In this document: in pieces, positions 46,641-55,875 of the stretch
Position numbering within the stretch: the first letter of the stretch is position 1
Layout of the letters: the number at the start of each line of letters is the position of its first letter
Assembly: GCF_036346595.1 (NCBI RefSeq)
Contig: NZ_CP107834.1
Span: 1,984,001 to 2,048,000, forward strand
From: Streptomyces sp. NBC_00525
GTDB lineage: Bacteria > Actinomycetota > Actinomycetes > Streptomycetales > Streptomycetaceae
Direction: 5' to 3'
DNA: 64,000 nt
The notes under the pieces: model-generated
What the model saw: only the letters and a program-made list of their open reading frames with translations
Database searches by the model: none
What the model was told of the DNA's origin: nothing
Translations under genes and position numbers: made by a program

Positions 46641-49600
46641 ATGAGCACCCGCCTGATCCACCGCCCCGCCCGCACCACGCGCCCGCCGGCCGACTCCGAG
46701 CCGCGCACCATCGAGGCGCCGCCCAACCTGCCCGAGGGCAAGTCCGGGAACATCGCGATGTCGCTGCTCCCGGTCGCCGGGGTGATGTCGTCCGTGGTGA
46801 TGATGACGGTGGTCCGCAACAGCCAGTTCGCCGGGCTCGGCGCGATCATCCTCGTCGTCACCGTCATCGGCTCGGCCGTCCTGCTGCTCTCCCAGCGCGG
46901 CAAGGCCCAGCGCACCCGCCGCACCCAGCGCGAGGCGTACCTCGCCTATGTGGAGGACCTGCGCGAGGAGCTGTCCGCCGAGGAGCGGGTCCGGCGCGAG
47001 CGGGCGGACGTGCTGAACCCGTCCCCGTACGCCCTGTACGACGTCGTGCGCGATCCGGCCCGGCTCTGGGAACGGCGCAGGGCCGACGACGACTTCCTGC
47101 GGATACGGGCCGGCACCGGCGAGATGCCGCTGCGCGACCTGCGGATCGGCGAGCAGGGCTCCTCCGTCCTCACCCCGCCCGACCTGTTCATGCTCAACGA
47201 GGCGTCGGCCCTGGTGAACCGGTTCCGCAACGGCACCGAACTGCCCCTGACCGTCCCGCTGGACCGGGCCGGCGACGTCAGCGTGGTCGGGCCCCGCGAG
47301 GACTGCCTGCGGGTCGTGCGCGCCCTGCTCGTCCAGGCCGCCGCCCTGCACGCGCCGGACGACGTGGGGATCGCGATCGCCGCCCCCGGCGAGCGGGCGG
47401 CCGACTGGGAATGGACCAAGTGGCTGCCGCATCTGCTCGACCCCGAGCAGTCCGACGGCCCGGTCGCCGCCCGCCGCATCGCCCCCTCCGCCCCGCAACT
47501 CGCCCGGCTGCTCGGCCCGGAGCTGCGCCGCCGCGCGTCCTACGCCGCCGAGGTGCGCCGGGGCCTGGCCGGGCGGGACGCGCTCGCGATGAACTCCCGG
47601 CTGCTGGTGGTGAGCGACGGCCACGGCGAGGACGCGGTCGAACTGCCGCGCCCGGACGACGCGGTGGGGCTGCGCGAGATGGGCGTGACCGTGATCCATC
47701 TCCTCGAACGCCGGGTCCAGGAGCCGGACCACGTCGGTGTCCGCCTCACCGTGGACGGCACGGACGTGGTCGTGGAGGACCTGCGCGGGACGGAGAGCGT
47801 CGAGTCGCACGGCACGGTGGACGAGGTCGGGGTGCCGTTCGCCGAGGGCCTGGCCCGGATGCTCGCGCCGCTGCGGCTGTCCGCCGAGTCCCTGGTGGAC
47901 GCCCCGCTGGCCGGGCCCGTCGAGTTCGCCGCGATGCTCGGCATCCAGGACGTGGCGGCGCTGGACCTGGACCGGCTGTGGGCGCCGCGCGGCGAACGCG
48001 CCTTCCTGCGGGTGCCGATCGGGATCAGCGACGCCCACGAGCCGGTCCTGCTCGACCTCAAGGAGTCCTCCGAGCTGGGCATGGGCCCGCACGGGCTGTG
48101 CGTCGGCGCGACCGGCTCCGGCAAGTCGGAGCTGCTGCGCACCCTGGTCCTCGGCCTCGCCGCCACCCACCCGCCGGAGGACCTGGCGCTGGTCCTGGTC
48201 GACTACAAGGGCGGCGCCACCTTCGCCCCCTTCGCGGACCTGCCGCACGTGGCGGGCGTCATCACCAACCTGGAGAACCAGGCGGGCCTGGTCGAGCGCG
48301 TCCACTCCTCGCTCGCCGGCGAGGTCAAGCGCCGTCAGCAGGCGCTCAAGGACGCGGGCAACGTGGCCGACATCGGCGACTACGCGGCGCTGCGCGCCCA
48401 GCGGCGCCCGGACCTGGAGCCGCTGCCGCACCTGTTCGTGGTGATCGACGAGTTCGGCGAACTCCTCACCGCCAAGCCGGACTTCATCGACCTGTTCCTG
48501 TCCATCGGCCGGATCGGCCGCTCCATCGGCGTCCATCTGCTGCTGTCCAGCCAGCGCATCGAGAGCGGCAAGCTCAAGGGCCTGGAGACCTACCTCTCCT
48601 ACCGGCTCGGGCTGCGCACCTTCTCCGCCGACGAGTCGCGCATGGTGCTGGACACCCCGGACGCCTTCCATCTGCCGCCGCTGCCCGGCTTCGGCTTCCT
48701 CAAGGTGGACACCAGCCACTACACCCGCTTCAAGGCGGGGTACGTCTCCGGCGCCTACCGGGGGCCCGTACGGACCGCCGACGCGGAGGAGACCGGGCCG
48801 CTCGTCCTGCCCTACGAGGCGTACAACACGCTCGCCGGCCCCGACAGCGCCGCGCGGGAACGGGAGCCGTCGGCCCGCCGCCGCGAGACCGGGCCGACCG
48901 AACTCGGCGTCATGGTGGACCAGTTGACCGGCGCCGCGCCGGGCGTACGGAGCATCTGGCTGCCGCCGCTGCCCCCGGCCCTCACCCTGGACGCCGTCGC
49001 CGGACCGCTGGACGCCGGGCCGCGCGGGATGCGGCTGACCGGGGTGCGGCCGGACGCGGGCAGGCCGGGCACCCGGCAGCGCGGCCCGCTCCTGGTGCCG
49101 CTCGGTCTGCTGGACGACCCGGCCAAGCAGTGGCAGGGGCAGTGGCTCCTCGACCTCACGGTGGCCGGCGGGCACGCGGCCGTCATCGGCGGGCCGCAGT
49201 CCGGCAAGACGACGCTGCTGCGCACCCTGGTCCTGTCGCTGGCGCTCACGCACACCCCGCAGGAGGTCGGCGTGTACGGCCTCGACCTCGTCGGCGGCGG
49301 CCTCCAGGCCCTCGCCGGGCTGCCGCACGTCGGCGGGGTCGCGGGCCGCGCCGACCGGGAGCGGGCCGCGCGCACGGTCGAGGAGGTGCGCGCCATGCTC
49401 GCGCTGCGCGAGGACCTGTTCCGGGAGCACGGCATCGACTCCGTCGAGCAGTTGCGCACCCTGCACGCGGCGGGCCGGCTGCCGGAGCTGGCCTCCGCCG
49501 AGATCGTCCTGGTCATCGACGGGTTCGGCGCGCTGCGCGACGACTTCGACGAGCTGGACGACGCGGTCGCCGACATCCTCAAGCGGGGCGGCGGCTACGG

Positions 49601-50651
49601 CATCCACGTCGTCGCCGGCATGCTCCGCTGGAACGACGTGCGCATCGCCATCCAGTCCAACTTCGGCACCCGCGTCGAACTGCGGCTCAACGACGCCGGG
49701 GAGTCGAGCATCGACCGCAAACTGGCCGAGACCCTCTCCCCCGACGAGCCCGGCCGCGTCCTCACCGACGGCAAGCTGTTCGCGCAGGTCGCCCTCCCCC
49801 GCACGGACGGGGTCGCGGAGACGGCGGAACTGGGCGCCGTCCTGGAGCGCGCGGCCCGTACGGTCCGGGCCACCTGGCACGGCGAGGTCGCCCAGCCCGT
49901 ACGGGTCCTGCCGCATCTGCTGGAGCCCCGGCTGCTGCCCAGCCCGGCGGCCGAACCGGAGCGGGTGCCGCTGGGGCTCGACCAGTCGGCCCTCGCCCCG
50001 GTGCTGCTCGACCTCTTCGGCCACGACCAGCACCTGCTGGTGCTCGGGGACAGCGAGTGCGGCAAGACGAACCTGCTGCGGACGGTCGCCGAGGGCCTGG
50101 CCCACCGCTACGGCGAGGACGACCTCGTCTTCGCCGTGATGGACCCCCGGCGCTCGCTGCGCGGTGTGGTCCCGGAGGAGCTGAACGGCGGCTACGCGTA
50201 CAACTCCAAGCTCTGCATGGGTCTTTCGGCGGCCATCGCCTCGGAGCTCGAGAAGCGGCTGCCGGACGAGAACGCGCCGCTGGAGGACCTGGAGCCGGGC
50301 AGCTGGGGCGCGGGCCCGCGCATCGTGGTCCTGGTGGACGACTACGACGTACTCACGACGGCGGGCCAGTCGCCGCTGGCCGCGTTCCTCCCGTACATCC
50401 CCTCGGCCATGGACATCGGCCTGCACTTCGTGCTGTCGCGGCGCGTGGCGGGGGCGGCGCGCGGGATGTACGAGCCGCTGGTGCAGAGCCTGCGCGAGTC
50501 GGGGGCCTCGGCGCTGGTCATGTCCGGCGACCGCAGCGAGGGCCAGCTCTTCCCCGGTGTGTACGCCTCGCAACAGGCGGCCGGCCGGGGCGTGTTCATC
50601 CGGCGCGGGCGCCCGAACCGGCTGATGCAGACGGTGTACGCGCCTCGCTGA
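46641..50651 (+). CDS. eccC: Type VII secretion motor ATPase EccC
   Basis: The 1336-residue FtsK/SpoIIIE-type protein has two N-terminal membrane helices (about 35-75) and three ATPase domains. Their Walker A motifs are GATGSGKS (489-496), GGPQSGKT (850-857) and GDSECGKT (1136-1143). The first Walker B is LFVVIDEFGEL. EccC recognises Esx substrates and powers export, and the single-chain form with all domains fused is the common Streptomyces arrangement. It ends 120 bases before the first Esx-type gene, which has its own candidate promoter. Confidence 0.95.
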   Translation: MSTRLIHRPARTTRPPADSEPRTIEAPPNLPEGKSGNIAMSLLPVAGVMSSVVMMTVVRNSQFAGLGAIILVVTVIGSAVLLLSQRGKAQRTRRTQREAYLAYVEDLREELSAEERVRRERADVLNPSPYALYDVVRDPARLWERRRADDDFLRIRAGTGEMPLRDLRIGEQGSSVLTPPDLFMLNEASALVNRFRNGTELPLTVPLDRAGDVSVVGPREDCLRVVRALLVQAAALHAPDDVGIAIAAPGERAADWEWTKWLPHLLDPEQSDGPVAARRIAPSAPQLARLLGPELRRRASYAAEVRRGLAGRDALAMNSRLLVVSDGHGEDAVELPRPDDAVGLREMGVTVIHLLERRVQEPDHVGVRLTVDGTDVVVEDLRGTESVESHGTVDEVGVPFAEGLARMLAPLRLSAESLVDAPLAGPVEFAAMLGIQDVAALDLDRLWAPRGERAFLRVPIGISDAHEPVLLDLKESSELGMGPHGLCVGATGSGKSELLRTLVLGLAATHPPEDLALVLVDYKGGATFAPFADLPHVAGVITNLENQAGLVERVHSSLAGEVKRRQQALKDAGNVADIGDYAALRAQRRPDLEPLPHLFVVIDEFGELLTAKPDFIDLFLSIGRIGRSIGVHLLLSSQRIESGKLKGLETYLSYRLGLRTFSADESRMVLDTPDAFHLPPLPGFGFLKVDTSHYTRFKAGYVSGAYRGPVRTADAEETGPLVLPYEAYNTLAGPDSAAREREPSARRRETGPTELGVMVDQLTGAAPGVRSIWLPPLPPALTLDAVAGPLDAGPRGMRLTGVRPDAGRPGTRQRGPLLVPLGLLDDPAKQWQGQWLLDLTVAGGHAAVIGGPQSGKTTLLRTLVLSLALTHTPQEVGVYGLDLVGGGLQALAGLPHVGGVAGRADRERAARTVEEVRAMLALREDLFREHGIDSVEQLRTLHAAGRLPELASAEIVLVIDGFGALRDDFDELDDAVADILKRGGGYGIHVVAGMLRWNDVRIAIQSNFGTRVELRLNDAGESSIDRKLAETLSPDEPGRVLTDGKLFAQVALPRTDGVAETAELGAVLERAARTVRATWHGEVAQPVRVLPHLLEPRLLPSPAAEPERVPLGLDQSALAPVLLDLFGHDQHLLVLGDSECGKTNLLRTVAEGLAHRYGEDDLVFAVMDPRRSLRGVVPEELNGGYAYNSKLCMGLSAAIASELEKRLPDENAPLEDLEPGSWGAGPRIVVLVDDYDVLTTAGQSPLAAFLPYIPSAMDIGLHFVLSRRVAGAARGMYEPLVQSLRESGASALVMSGDRSEGQLFPGVYASQQAAGRGVFIRRGRPNRLMQTVYAPR

Positions 50652-50696
50652 CCCGCGCCCCGGCCCGGTCACCGTGGCGATATGGCCGATTGCAGA

Positions 50697-50726
50697 TTGC
50701 AGTAGCGACGCACGCATTGATAGACA
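50697..50726 (+). promoter_or_regulatory. Candidate promoter of the Esx genes
   Basis: TTGCAG (50697-50702) and TAGACA (50721-50726) are 18 bases apart, 45 bases before the ATG of the first Esx-type gene. ATTGCAG is duplicated in tandem at the -35 position. A separate promoter would let the small secreted proteins be made in excess over the machinery. Confidence 0.4.
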
Positions 50727-50771
50727 TGAGTACGGAGAGGACACGTTCGTTCGATCGCTGGGGGGAAACGA

Positions 50772-51104
50772 ATGAAGTTCGACATGGGGTCCACGGTCCT
50801 GTCGACCCTGATCTCGCACTCACAGGGCTCCAGTACGGATCTGGGCACGCTCATCCGGCAGTTGATCCAGGCGGCGGAGCCGCTGGAGGGCAAGTTCAAC
50901 GGCTCCGGCAAGGTCGCGTTCGACGACTTCAAGAACCGCTCCGACGAGATCACCGCCGCGCTCAACGCCTCGCTGTCCGGCATTCTCGGCGGCCAGCAGG
51001 GCATGGACGCGGCGTTCGGCTCGGGCGACCAGGAGCAGGGCGAGAACGCCCGTACGCAGATGGCGTCGGCCAACTTCGACGCGGCCCGGTTCGGCGGCCG
51101 CTGA
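50772..51104 (+). CDS. WXG100-like Esx substrate
   Basis: The 110-residue helical protein fits the type VII substrate family found beside eccC in Streptomyces. It has a two-helix hairpin with the turn in KFNGSGKVAFDDFK, where a WxG motif would sit, but no tryptophan. The C-terminal third is Gly/Gln-rich. GGGGGAAA precedes the ATG. It probably pairs with the ESAT-6-like protein encoded 56 bases downstream and is exported with it. Confidence 0.8.
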   Translation: MKFDMGSTVLSTLISHSQGSSTDLGTLIRQLIQAAEPLEGKFNGSGKVAFDDFKNRSDEITAALNASLSGILGGQQGMDAAFGSGDQEQGENARTQMASANFDAARFGGR

Positions 51105-51160
51105 CCCGGCGCGGGCTTCCACGCATCCGTACACATTCCTGACGGGGAGAGACAAGAGTC

Positions 51161-51478
51161 ATGGGGAACGCGGGCAACACCGACCGGCGCTCGTACGACA
51201 TCGGCGCGTCGACCGAGGTACAGGGCAATCTGCAGGTGGTCATCGCCCAGCTGGAACTCGTCATCACGGCGCGGGACGGCCAGGTCAAGGCCGCGATGAG
51301 CGACTTCGCGGCGGACGGCGTGGCCGACGAGTACCACGGCAAGGAACTCCGCTGGAACGCGGCCTCGCAGGAGGTCAAGAACATCATCCACCTGCTGCGC
51401 TCCACCCTGGAGAAGAACGACGGCACCGCCCAGCAGACCCTGGCCCGCGCGAAGGCGGCCGTGGACAACATCGGCTGA
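51161..51478 (+). CDS. ESAT-6-like Esx protein
   Basis: The 105-residue protein is a helical hairpin of the ESAT-6-like group. The first helix is STEVQGNLQVVIAQLELVIT, and the turn has GVADEYHGKELRWNAASQEV, with the tryptophan displaced from a classic WxG. It ends in an alanine-rich helix. GGGGAGAGA lies upstream. It is the likely partner of the preceding protein for EccC-dependent export. Confidence 0.85.
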   Translation: MGNAGNTDRRSYDIGASTEVQGNLQVVIAQLELVITARDGQVKAAMSDFAADGVADEYHGKELRWNAASQEVKNIIHLLRSTLEKNDGTAQQTLARAKAAVDNIG

Positions 51479-51505
51479 CGTACACGACTTCGGGGGAGGC
51501 GGCCG

Positions 51506-51931
51506 GTGACGGCTTGGGACATCGAACCACAGGGTGTGCAGGGGCAGCTGAAGAAGGTCGGCACGCACGCCGGTGACCTGGAGAAGGCGTTGAACGCCCT
51601 GGTCACCGCGATGTCGGAGGCGGCGACGCACGCTGGTACGGCGGTCCCCGGCTCGGCGGCGTCGCTGCCGGTGGCCGGGCCGGTGGCGGTGGGGGCGGAG
51701 CCCCTCTCCCACCCCACCCTGGGGCCGGTCGCCGCGGCGCTCGGCGCGTACGTGACCGGGCGGAAGCCGCAGCTGAAGTCGATGGCGGAGCGCATCCAGG
51801 CCGCCGTGCTCGGCGCGGCGACGGCGACGAGCGAGTACGTGGAGGGCGACCTCGACACAGCCAAGCGGGCCCAGGACGCCGCCAGGTCCGTCCGCCTGGA
51901 CGTGCTCAAGGACATACGGGCGGGCAAGTGA
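51506..51931 (+). CDS. DUF6507-family type VII accessory protein
   Basis: The 141-residue helical protein begins TAWDIEPQGVQGQLKKVG, typical of the DUF6507 family found in Streptomyces type VII loci. It is probably an Esx-like partner or chaperone for the large toxin that follows. GTG at 51506 has GGGGGAGG upstream. Its stop overlaps the toxin start as GTGA, so the two are translated together. Confidence 0.75.
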   Translation: MTAWDIEPQGVQGQLKKVGTHAGDLEKALNALVTAMSEAATHAGTAVPGSAASLPVAGPVAVGAEPLSHPTLGPVAAALGAYVTGRKPQLKSMAERIQAAVLGAATATSEYVEGDLDTAKRAQDAARSVRLDVLKDIRAGK

Positions 51932-54297
51932 GCGACAACGAGGCGGTCACCCCGTCGGGCATACCCGTCTTCACCGGCAACCTCGCCCTGCTGGACACCA
52001 GCGTGACCACGCTGACGAAAAGCGCGGCGTCGACCGCCACCGCCGCCGGTGACGTCCACAGCAGCTTCGGCGGCCTCCAGGCGTTCTACAAGGCTCCGGA
52101 GGCCGACCAGCTGTTCGCGACGACGCAACCGGTCGCGGACCGCGGGACCTCCCTGAAGTCGGAGCTGGAGACGATCACGGCCGCGCTGTCCGCGTACACG
52201 ACCGACGCCGCCCCGCTGGTCGAGAAGCTGAGGGAGCTGAAGCGCGAGGCCGAGTCCTTCGTCGTACGGATCAAGGACGACAACAAGTGGCGCGAGGACG
52301 GCGACCTGGTCGAGGAGAACAACCGCCGCCACGACGAGATCGCCGAGACGTGGGCGGCGTTCCAGGCGGTGGAGCGGGCCTGCCACGACAAGATCGTCGC
52401 CCTGGTCGGCGGCCCCGCGCTGAAGACCGACGACGGCTCCGGCAAGAAGGGCACGTACGGCTACGACGCCGAGACCCTCAAGCACGCCGAGGGCCTGCCC
52501 TGGGGCGACCCGGTCGAGGAGTCCAAGCCCTGGTGGCACCTGCACGAACACGCCTGGGATTTCGCCAAGGGGTTCTTCGTCGACGGCGTCTGGGGCACGA
52601 TCGAGGGCCTGGGCACCCTGGTCGGCACCGACGGCTGGGACTCCGCCAAGCAGGCGTGGTCGGGCCTGGGGAAGCTCGCCACGGGCGTGGTGATCACCGC
52701 CACCCCGTTGGCCGGCCTGTACTGGGGGCTGCCGGACGATCAGCTCCCCGCCTATCTGCGGGACTCCCGCAAGGCGATGAAGGAGACCGGCAAGGCGCTC
52801 CTGGCCTGGGACCAGTGGAGCGAGAACCCGTCCCGGGCGCTGGGCGCGGTGGCGTTCAACGTCGTCACGACGGTGTTCACCGGCGGCACGGGCGGCGCGG
52901 CCTCCGGCGCCGGAAAGGCGGCCGTCGCGGCGAAGGCCCTGTCCACGGCGGGCAAGGTGGGCCGGGTCGTGGACCCGATGACGTACGTCTTCAAGGGCGC
53001 GGGCATGGGCCTGACGAAGATCGGCGACGGCCTGGCGGCGCTCAAGGGCCTGGGGCAGCTCGAGATACCCACCTTCCCCGAGGGCACGGTCGCCCTCCCG
53101 GAGGGCGCGTTCAAGCTCCCCGACGGCACCCTGCACCTGCCGGAGGGCGCGGCGGTCCCGGCGGCCGCGTTCGAGGTCCCGGCCAACTCCTTCAAACTCC
53201 CGGACGGCGCGAAGGTCCCTTCGGGCGCGATAGACCTGGGCGACGGCGTGGTCCGCCTCCCGGAGGGCGTACATCCCCCAGAGGGCGCCCTCCGCGTACC
53301 CGAAGGCGCGCTCAAACTCCCCGACGGGACGACGGCCCTCCCCGAGAACGTGATCAAGGGAGTGGACGAGCACGGCAACACGGTCTACCTGGACCGCCCG
53401 GGCAACGTCCTCGCCGAGGACGGCACCCTCCTCCAGCACAACTCGGCGGCCCGCCAGGAGGGGGCGGGGGCACGGGCTTCGGCGTCGCCGGAAGAAGCGT
53501 TGACCGGTGCCACCACGCGGACGAGCCAGACCACGCACTTCGCGGGACGCGGAGCAGGAGGCAGCGGACACAGTCTCCCTGAACCGCCATCGGGGGCCGT
53601 GAACAATGCCGCACGAGGCAGTGGGCCGGGGTCGCCGCACTACGAGCATCCGGCCGACGCAACGAATCGGCCCGAGGGCCCTGACGACCCACCACACGAA
53701 CCGAAGCAGGACGACAGAGCGGGGGCGTCTGACAGTGGCGGCGAAGGGCCACCCCATGATCACCCGGCTACGGCACCACGCCTGGAAGGCGAACAGAGCC
53801 GACCGAGGCTCGCGCTCCCCCCATCGGACGGCCCGCTCACTCTCAGGGATGTCCGTAACACTGGTCGCACGCGAGACCGTTGGGAACGCGGCGAGGAATT
53901 TCATCGTCAACTGTGGGGCGGGGATGCGGAACGCCACTATCCGGTCCCAACGAGTTCACACCCTCGCTACCCTGTGACCGCCACCGGCGGACGAAAAGTG
54001 GACGTCCCCGTCGACCTTCCCGATGGGCGCACCCTCGCCGTGGAGGTGAAAACATACGGGCCGTACCGAACCATCACTCTCAAGGACGGCACGCGCCAGT
54101 CGGTCAGGAATCAGGTACCTTTGAGCCAGCACATTCGGGAGCAGATACACAAAGACTTGGCCCTAAGACGCGCCGACCCCCGATACGATCCACGGTGGTC
54201 GTTCACGCACGCTGGCCCGTCCGATGAACTTCGGGCTTACCTGACCGAGGCAAGAATCATCTTTCTCGAGTACGGCGAGGCGCCCAAGAAGAACTAG
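51928..54297 (+). CDS. Type VII-exported polymorphic toxin with nuclease-like C terminus
   Basis: The 789-residue protein is modular. Residues 1-160 are a helical export domain, and 190-380 hold a WHLHEHAWDFAKGFF region and Ala/Gly-rich helices that may insert in membranes. Residues 383-477 form about thirteen LPEGAxx-type repeats of 6-7 residues. A variable Gly/Pro/Asp-rich linker follows, then a toxin domain at about 620-789. That domain has Asp692, Glu706 and Lys708 in a DLPDGRTLAVEVK arrangement, matching a PD-(D/E)xK nuclease core. GC content drops near 53700, where the toxin domain was probably swapped in. The genes after it are the likely immunity set. The nuclease call is inference from the motif. 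Confidence 0.8.
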   Translation: MSDNEAVTPSGIPVFTGNLALLDTSVTTLTKSAASTATAAGDVHSSFGGLQAFYKAPEADQLFATTQPVADRGTSLKSELETITAALSAYTTDAAPLVEKLRELKREAESFVVRIKDDNKWREDGDLVEENNRRHDEIAETWAAFQAVERACHDKIVALVGGPALKTDDGSGKKGTYGYDAETLKHAEGLPWGDPVEESKPWWHLHEHAWDFAKGFFVDGVWGTIEGLGTLVGTDGWDSAKQAWSGLGKLATGVVITATPLAGLYWGLPDDQLPAYLRDSRKAMKETGKALLAWDQWSENPSRALGAVAFNVVTTVFTGGTGGAASGAGKAAVAAKALSTAGKVGRVVDPMTYVFKGAGMGLTKIGDGLAALKGLGQLEIPTFPEGTVALPEGAFKLPDGTLHLPEGAAVPAAAFEVPANSFKLPDGAKVPSGAIDLGDGVVRLPEGVHPPEGALRVPEGALKLPDGTTALPENVIKGVDEHGNTVYLDRPGNVLAEDGTLLQHNSAARQEGAGARASASPEEALTGATTRTSQTTHFAGRGAGGSGHSLPEPPSGAVNNAARGSGPGSPHYEHPADATNRPEGPDDPPHEPKQDDRAGASDSGGEGPPHDHPATAPRLEGEQSRPRLALPPSDGPLTLRDVRNTGRTRDRWERGEEFHRQLWGGDAERHYPVPTSSHPRYPVTATGGRKVDVPVDLPDGRTLAVEVKTYGPYRTITLKDGTRQSVRNQVPLSQHIREQIHKDLALRRADPRYDPRWSFTHAGPSDELRAYLTEARIIFLEYGEAPKKN

Positions 54298-54358
54298 CCG
54301 TTGCGCACTCGAATAGCACCAGACTTCCATTTCGAGATCAAAGGCAGGGCCCGATCGA

Positions 54359-54835
54359 ATGCACGGCGAGAAAATTCCGGAATCCGGCCCACACACCTCC
54401 GAGTGGACCGCCGGCATGCACCTGCACGCAGCAGGCCTCGCAGAAATGCTGGGCCTGAGCGAGCGGCAGTACACGGAAGACCCTCTGATTCTCCTGCCAG
54501 GTCTCCAGAACTACGTGGACCGCCTTCCGCTCGCAGAGTTCGAGCAGTCGGACTGGATCACCCTTCACACGGACCTCACCGCTTACCTGGGGGACCTCAT
54601 GGTCCTGCGCCATCAGGCGACCTGGGTGGATGTGGAGGACTCCACGTCTCCTGCTGGGTACCGGTGGTTCATCGAGGCGACCGGCCTCGACGGGAACCGC
54701 TATCGCGTAGAGCCGTACGACGTCGCCATGGAGGAATTTGAGCATCTCCCCATCGAGATCGGGCGAATGATCGCAAACGCCGAAGTCGTCCTGCACCTTA
54801 CACCCTCACCCGACACACAATCTGGTTACCAGTAA
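54359..54835 (+). CDS. Candidate cognate immunity protein (158 aa)
   Basis: The 158-residue acidic protein is encoded 61 bases after the toxin, the usual place for its antidote. It has a helical N terminus (HLHAAGLAEMLGLSERQY), the shared block LPLAEFEQSDWITLHTDLTA, and a beta-rich second half ending EIGRMIANAEVVLHLTPSP. A paralogue at 57143-57622 shares the EFEQSDWIT...TDL core. I do not recognise a named family. The DNA is lower in GC than the secretion genes, consistent with horizontal acquisition. The start may instead be at a later ATG at 54416. Confidence 0.65.
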   Translation: MHGEKIPESGPHTSEWTAGMHLHAAGLAEMLGLSERQYTEDPLILLPGLQNYVDRLPLAEFEQSDWITLHTDLTAYLGDLMVLRHQATWVDVEDSTSPAGYRWFIEATGLDGNRYRVEPYDVAMEEFEHLPIEIGRMIANAEVVLHLTPSPDTQSGYQ

Positions 54836-54867
54836 CGCAGGTTCGACATCAGCAAGGGAACTCTTCC

Positions 54868-55731
54868 ATGACGGTAGTTGTTACACGCCACGACCTCCAG
54901 GGGGAAGTCGACACGGAGGCACTGGCAAACCGACTGAGCGAGCGCCTGGTCGAGGAAATCAACGACCTGGAGGAGTCAGCAGCCCTGCTCGATTTCACGT
55001 TCGGTTCCTCCATTCTGGGGTTCCGTGCCCGCTGTGCCATCGATCCGCGGGCCTCCAAGGTGGAGACGTGGGAAGCCACGGTCAACGCCATGCAGGTCAG
55101 CTCAGCACTGTTCGCCGCGAGCATGGTGAACGAAGGAACGGTCGAGTGCCGGATCAACAGGAAGCTGCGCACCATCCCCGCCGCCGGTCCGCTTTCCATG
55201 GCCGACGCGGGCAACTGGCTGTCCGCCTTCTGGCTGGCCGTCATCTGCCGTGACCAGGAACGGATGACGCAGCTCAGCGAGATCCCGCTGGAACGGCTTC
55301 GGTCACCGCAGGGACAGTACGACGAGTACATCTACCACTGGGTCGACACCCTCCAGACCTGGTGGCTCCGCGGCCCCGGCCTCGCCGACAAACTGATCGC
55401 CACCATCGAGGCATCCGACCCGTCCGTGGCCCGGATCGCCCCCCGAGACCTGATGGACGGCATCCTCTACCCGCCCATCAACCTCTTCTACCACTACGTC
55501 CGCCAAGACCGAGACGGCTTCGCCCCCGCCCTGGCAGACGCACTGAAGCTCCACAAGGCGTACTGGACCCTCACCGAGGACCGGGCCGCCGACATCGACG
55601 GCAGCATCGCCCTCGGACCCCTCGCCATCGCCTGCCTCGCCCACGACGCCGACTTCCCCCTCGATGTCGAATCCGACTACCTGCCCAAGCATCTGCTCCA
55701 GCGCAGCCGGCTCGGCGAGTTCCCCACCTGA
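54868..55731 (+). CDS. Imm49-family immunity protein, copy 1
   Basis: The 287-residue protein matches the Imm49 family of polymorphic-toxin immunity proteins: an all-helical protein with AGNWLSAFWLAVICRDQERM, HWVDTLQTWW and the C-terminal VESDYLPKHLLQRSRLGEFP. It sits 32 bases after the candidate immunity gene. From 55201 to its stop it is nearly identical to the next copy, while the first 110 residues differ clearly. The leader CGACATCAGCAAGGGA followed by CTCTTCC is shared with the other copies and fixes the start. Confidence 0.88.
   Translation: MTVVVTRHDLQGEVDTEALANRLSERLVEEINDLEESAALLDFTFGSSILGFRARCAIDPRASKVETWEATVNAMQVSSALFAASMVNEGTVECRINRKLRTIPAAGPLSMADAGNWLSAFWLAVICRDQERMTQLSEIPLERLRSPQGQYDEYIYHWVDTLQTWWLRGPGLADKLIATIEASDPSVARIAPRDLMDGILYPPINLFYHYVRQDRDGFAPALADALKLHKAYWTLTEDRAADIDGSIALGPLAIACLAHDADFPLDVESDYLPKHLLQRSRLGEFPT
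55201..55731 (+). repeat. 531-bp direct repeat, copy A (3' half of Imm49 copy 1)
   Basis: This segment matches 56212-56742 with seven mismatches seen by eye and no gaps, about 98.7 percent identity. It covers the 3' part of the Imm49 gene and ends exactly at the stop codon. The offset is 1011 bp throughout. The sharp change in similarity at about 55200 indicates recent recombination or gene conversion rather than simple old duplication. Confidence 0.95.
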
Positions 55732-55875
55732 CACCTCAAAAGGCAGCTGCCGTCGAGTGGCTACGCAGTGCTCTGGCAGTTCAGCAGGCCGGCGCTCACA
55801 GTTGGTGTGACCGGCGATTCGACGCTTGCCGAATCTGCCAACGTCGCTACTCCGACATCAGCAGAGAGCTCTTCC

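Noticed and set aside
46341..50819. A 1492-codon open frame antisense to eccC and similar very long antisense frames (for example 35839-38937, 832-2349, 2346-4433)
   Set aside because: They mirror real genes with strong domain motifs and arise because stop codons are rare in high-GC antisense frames. Their products are Gly/Val/Asp-rich low-complexity sequence.
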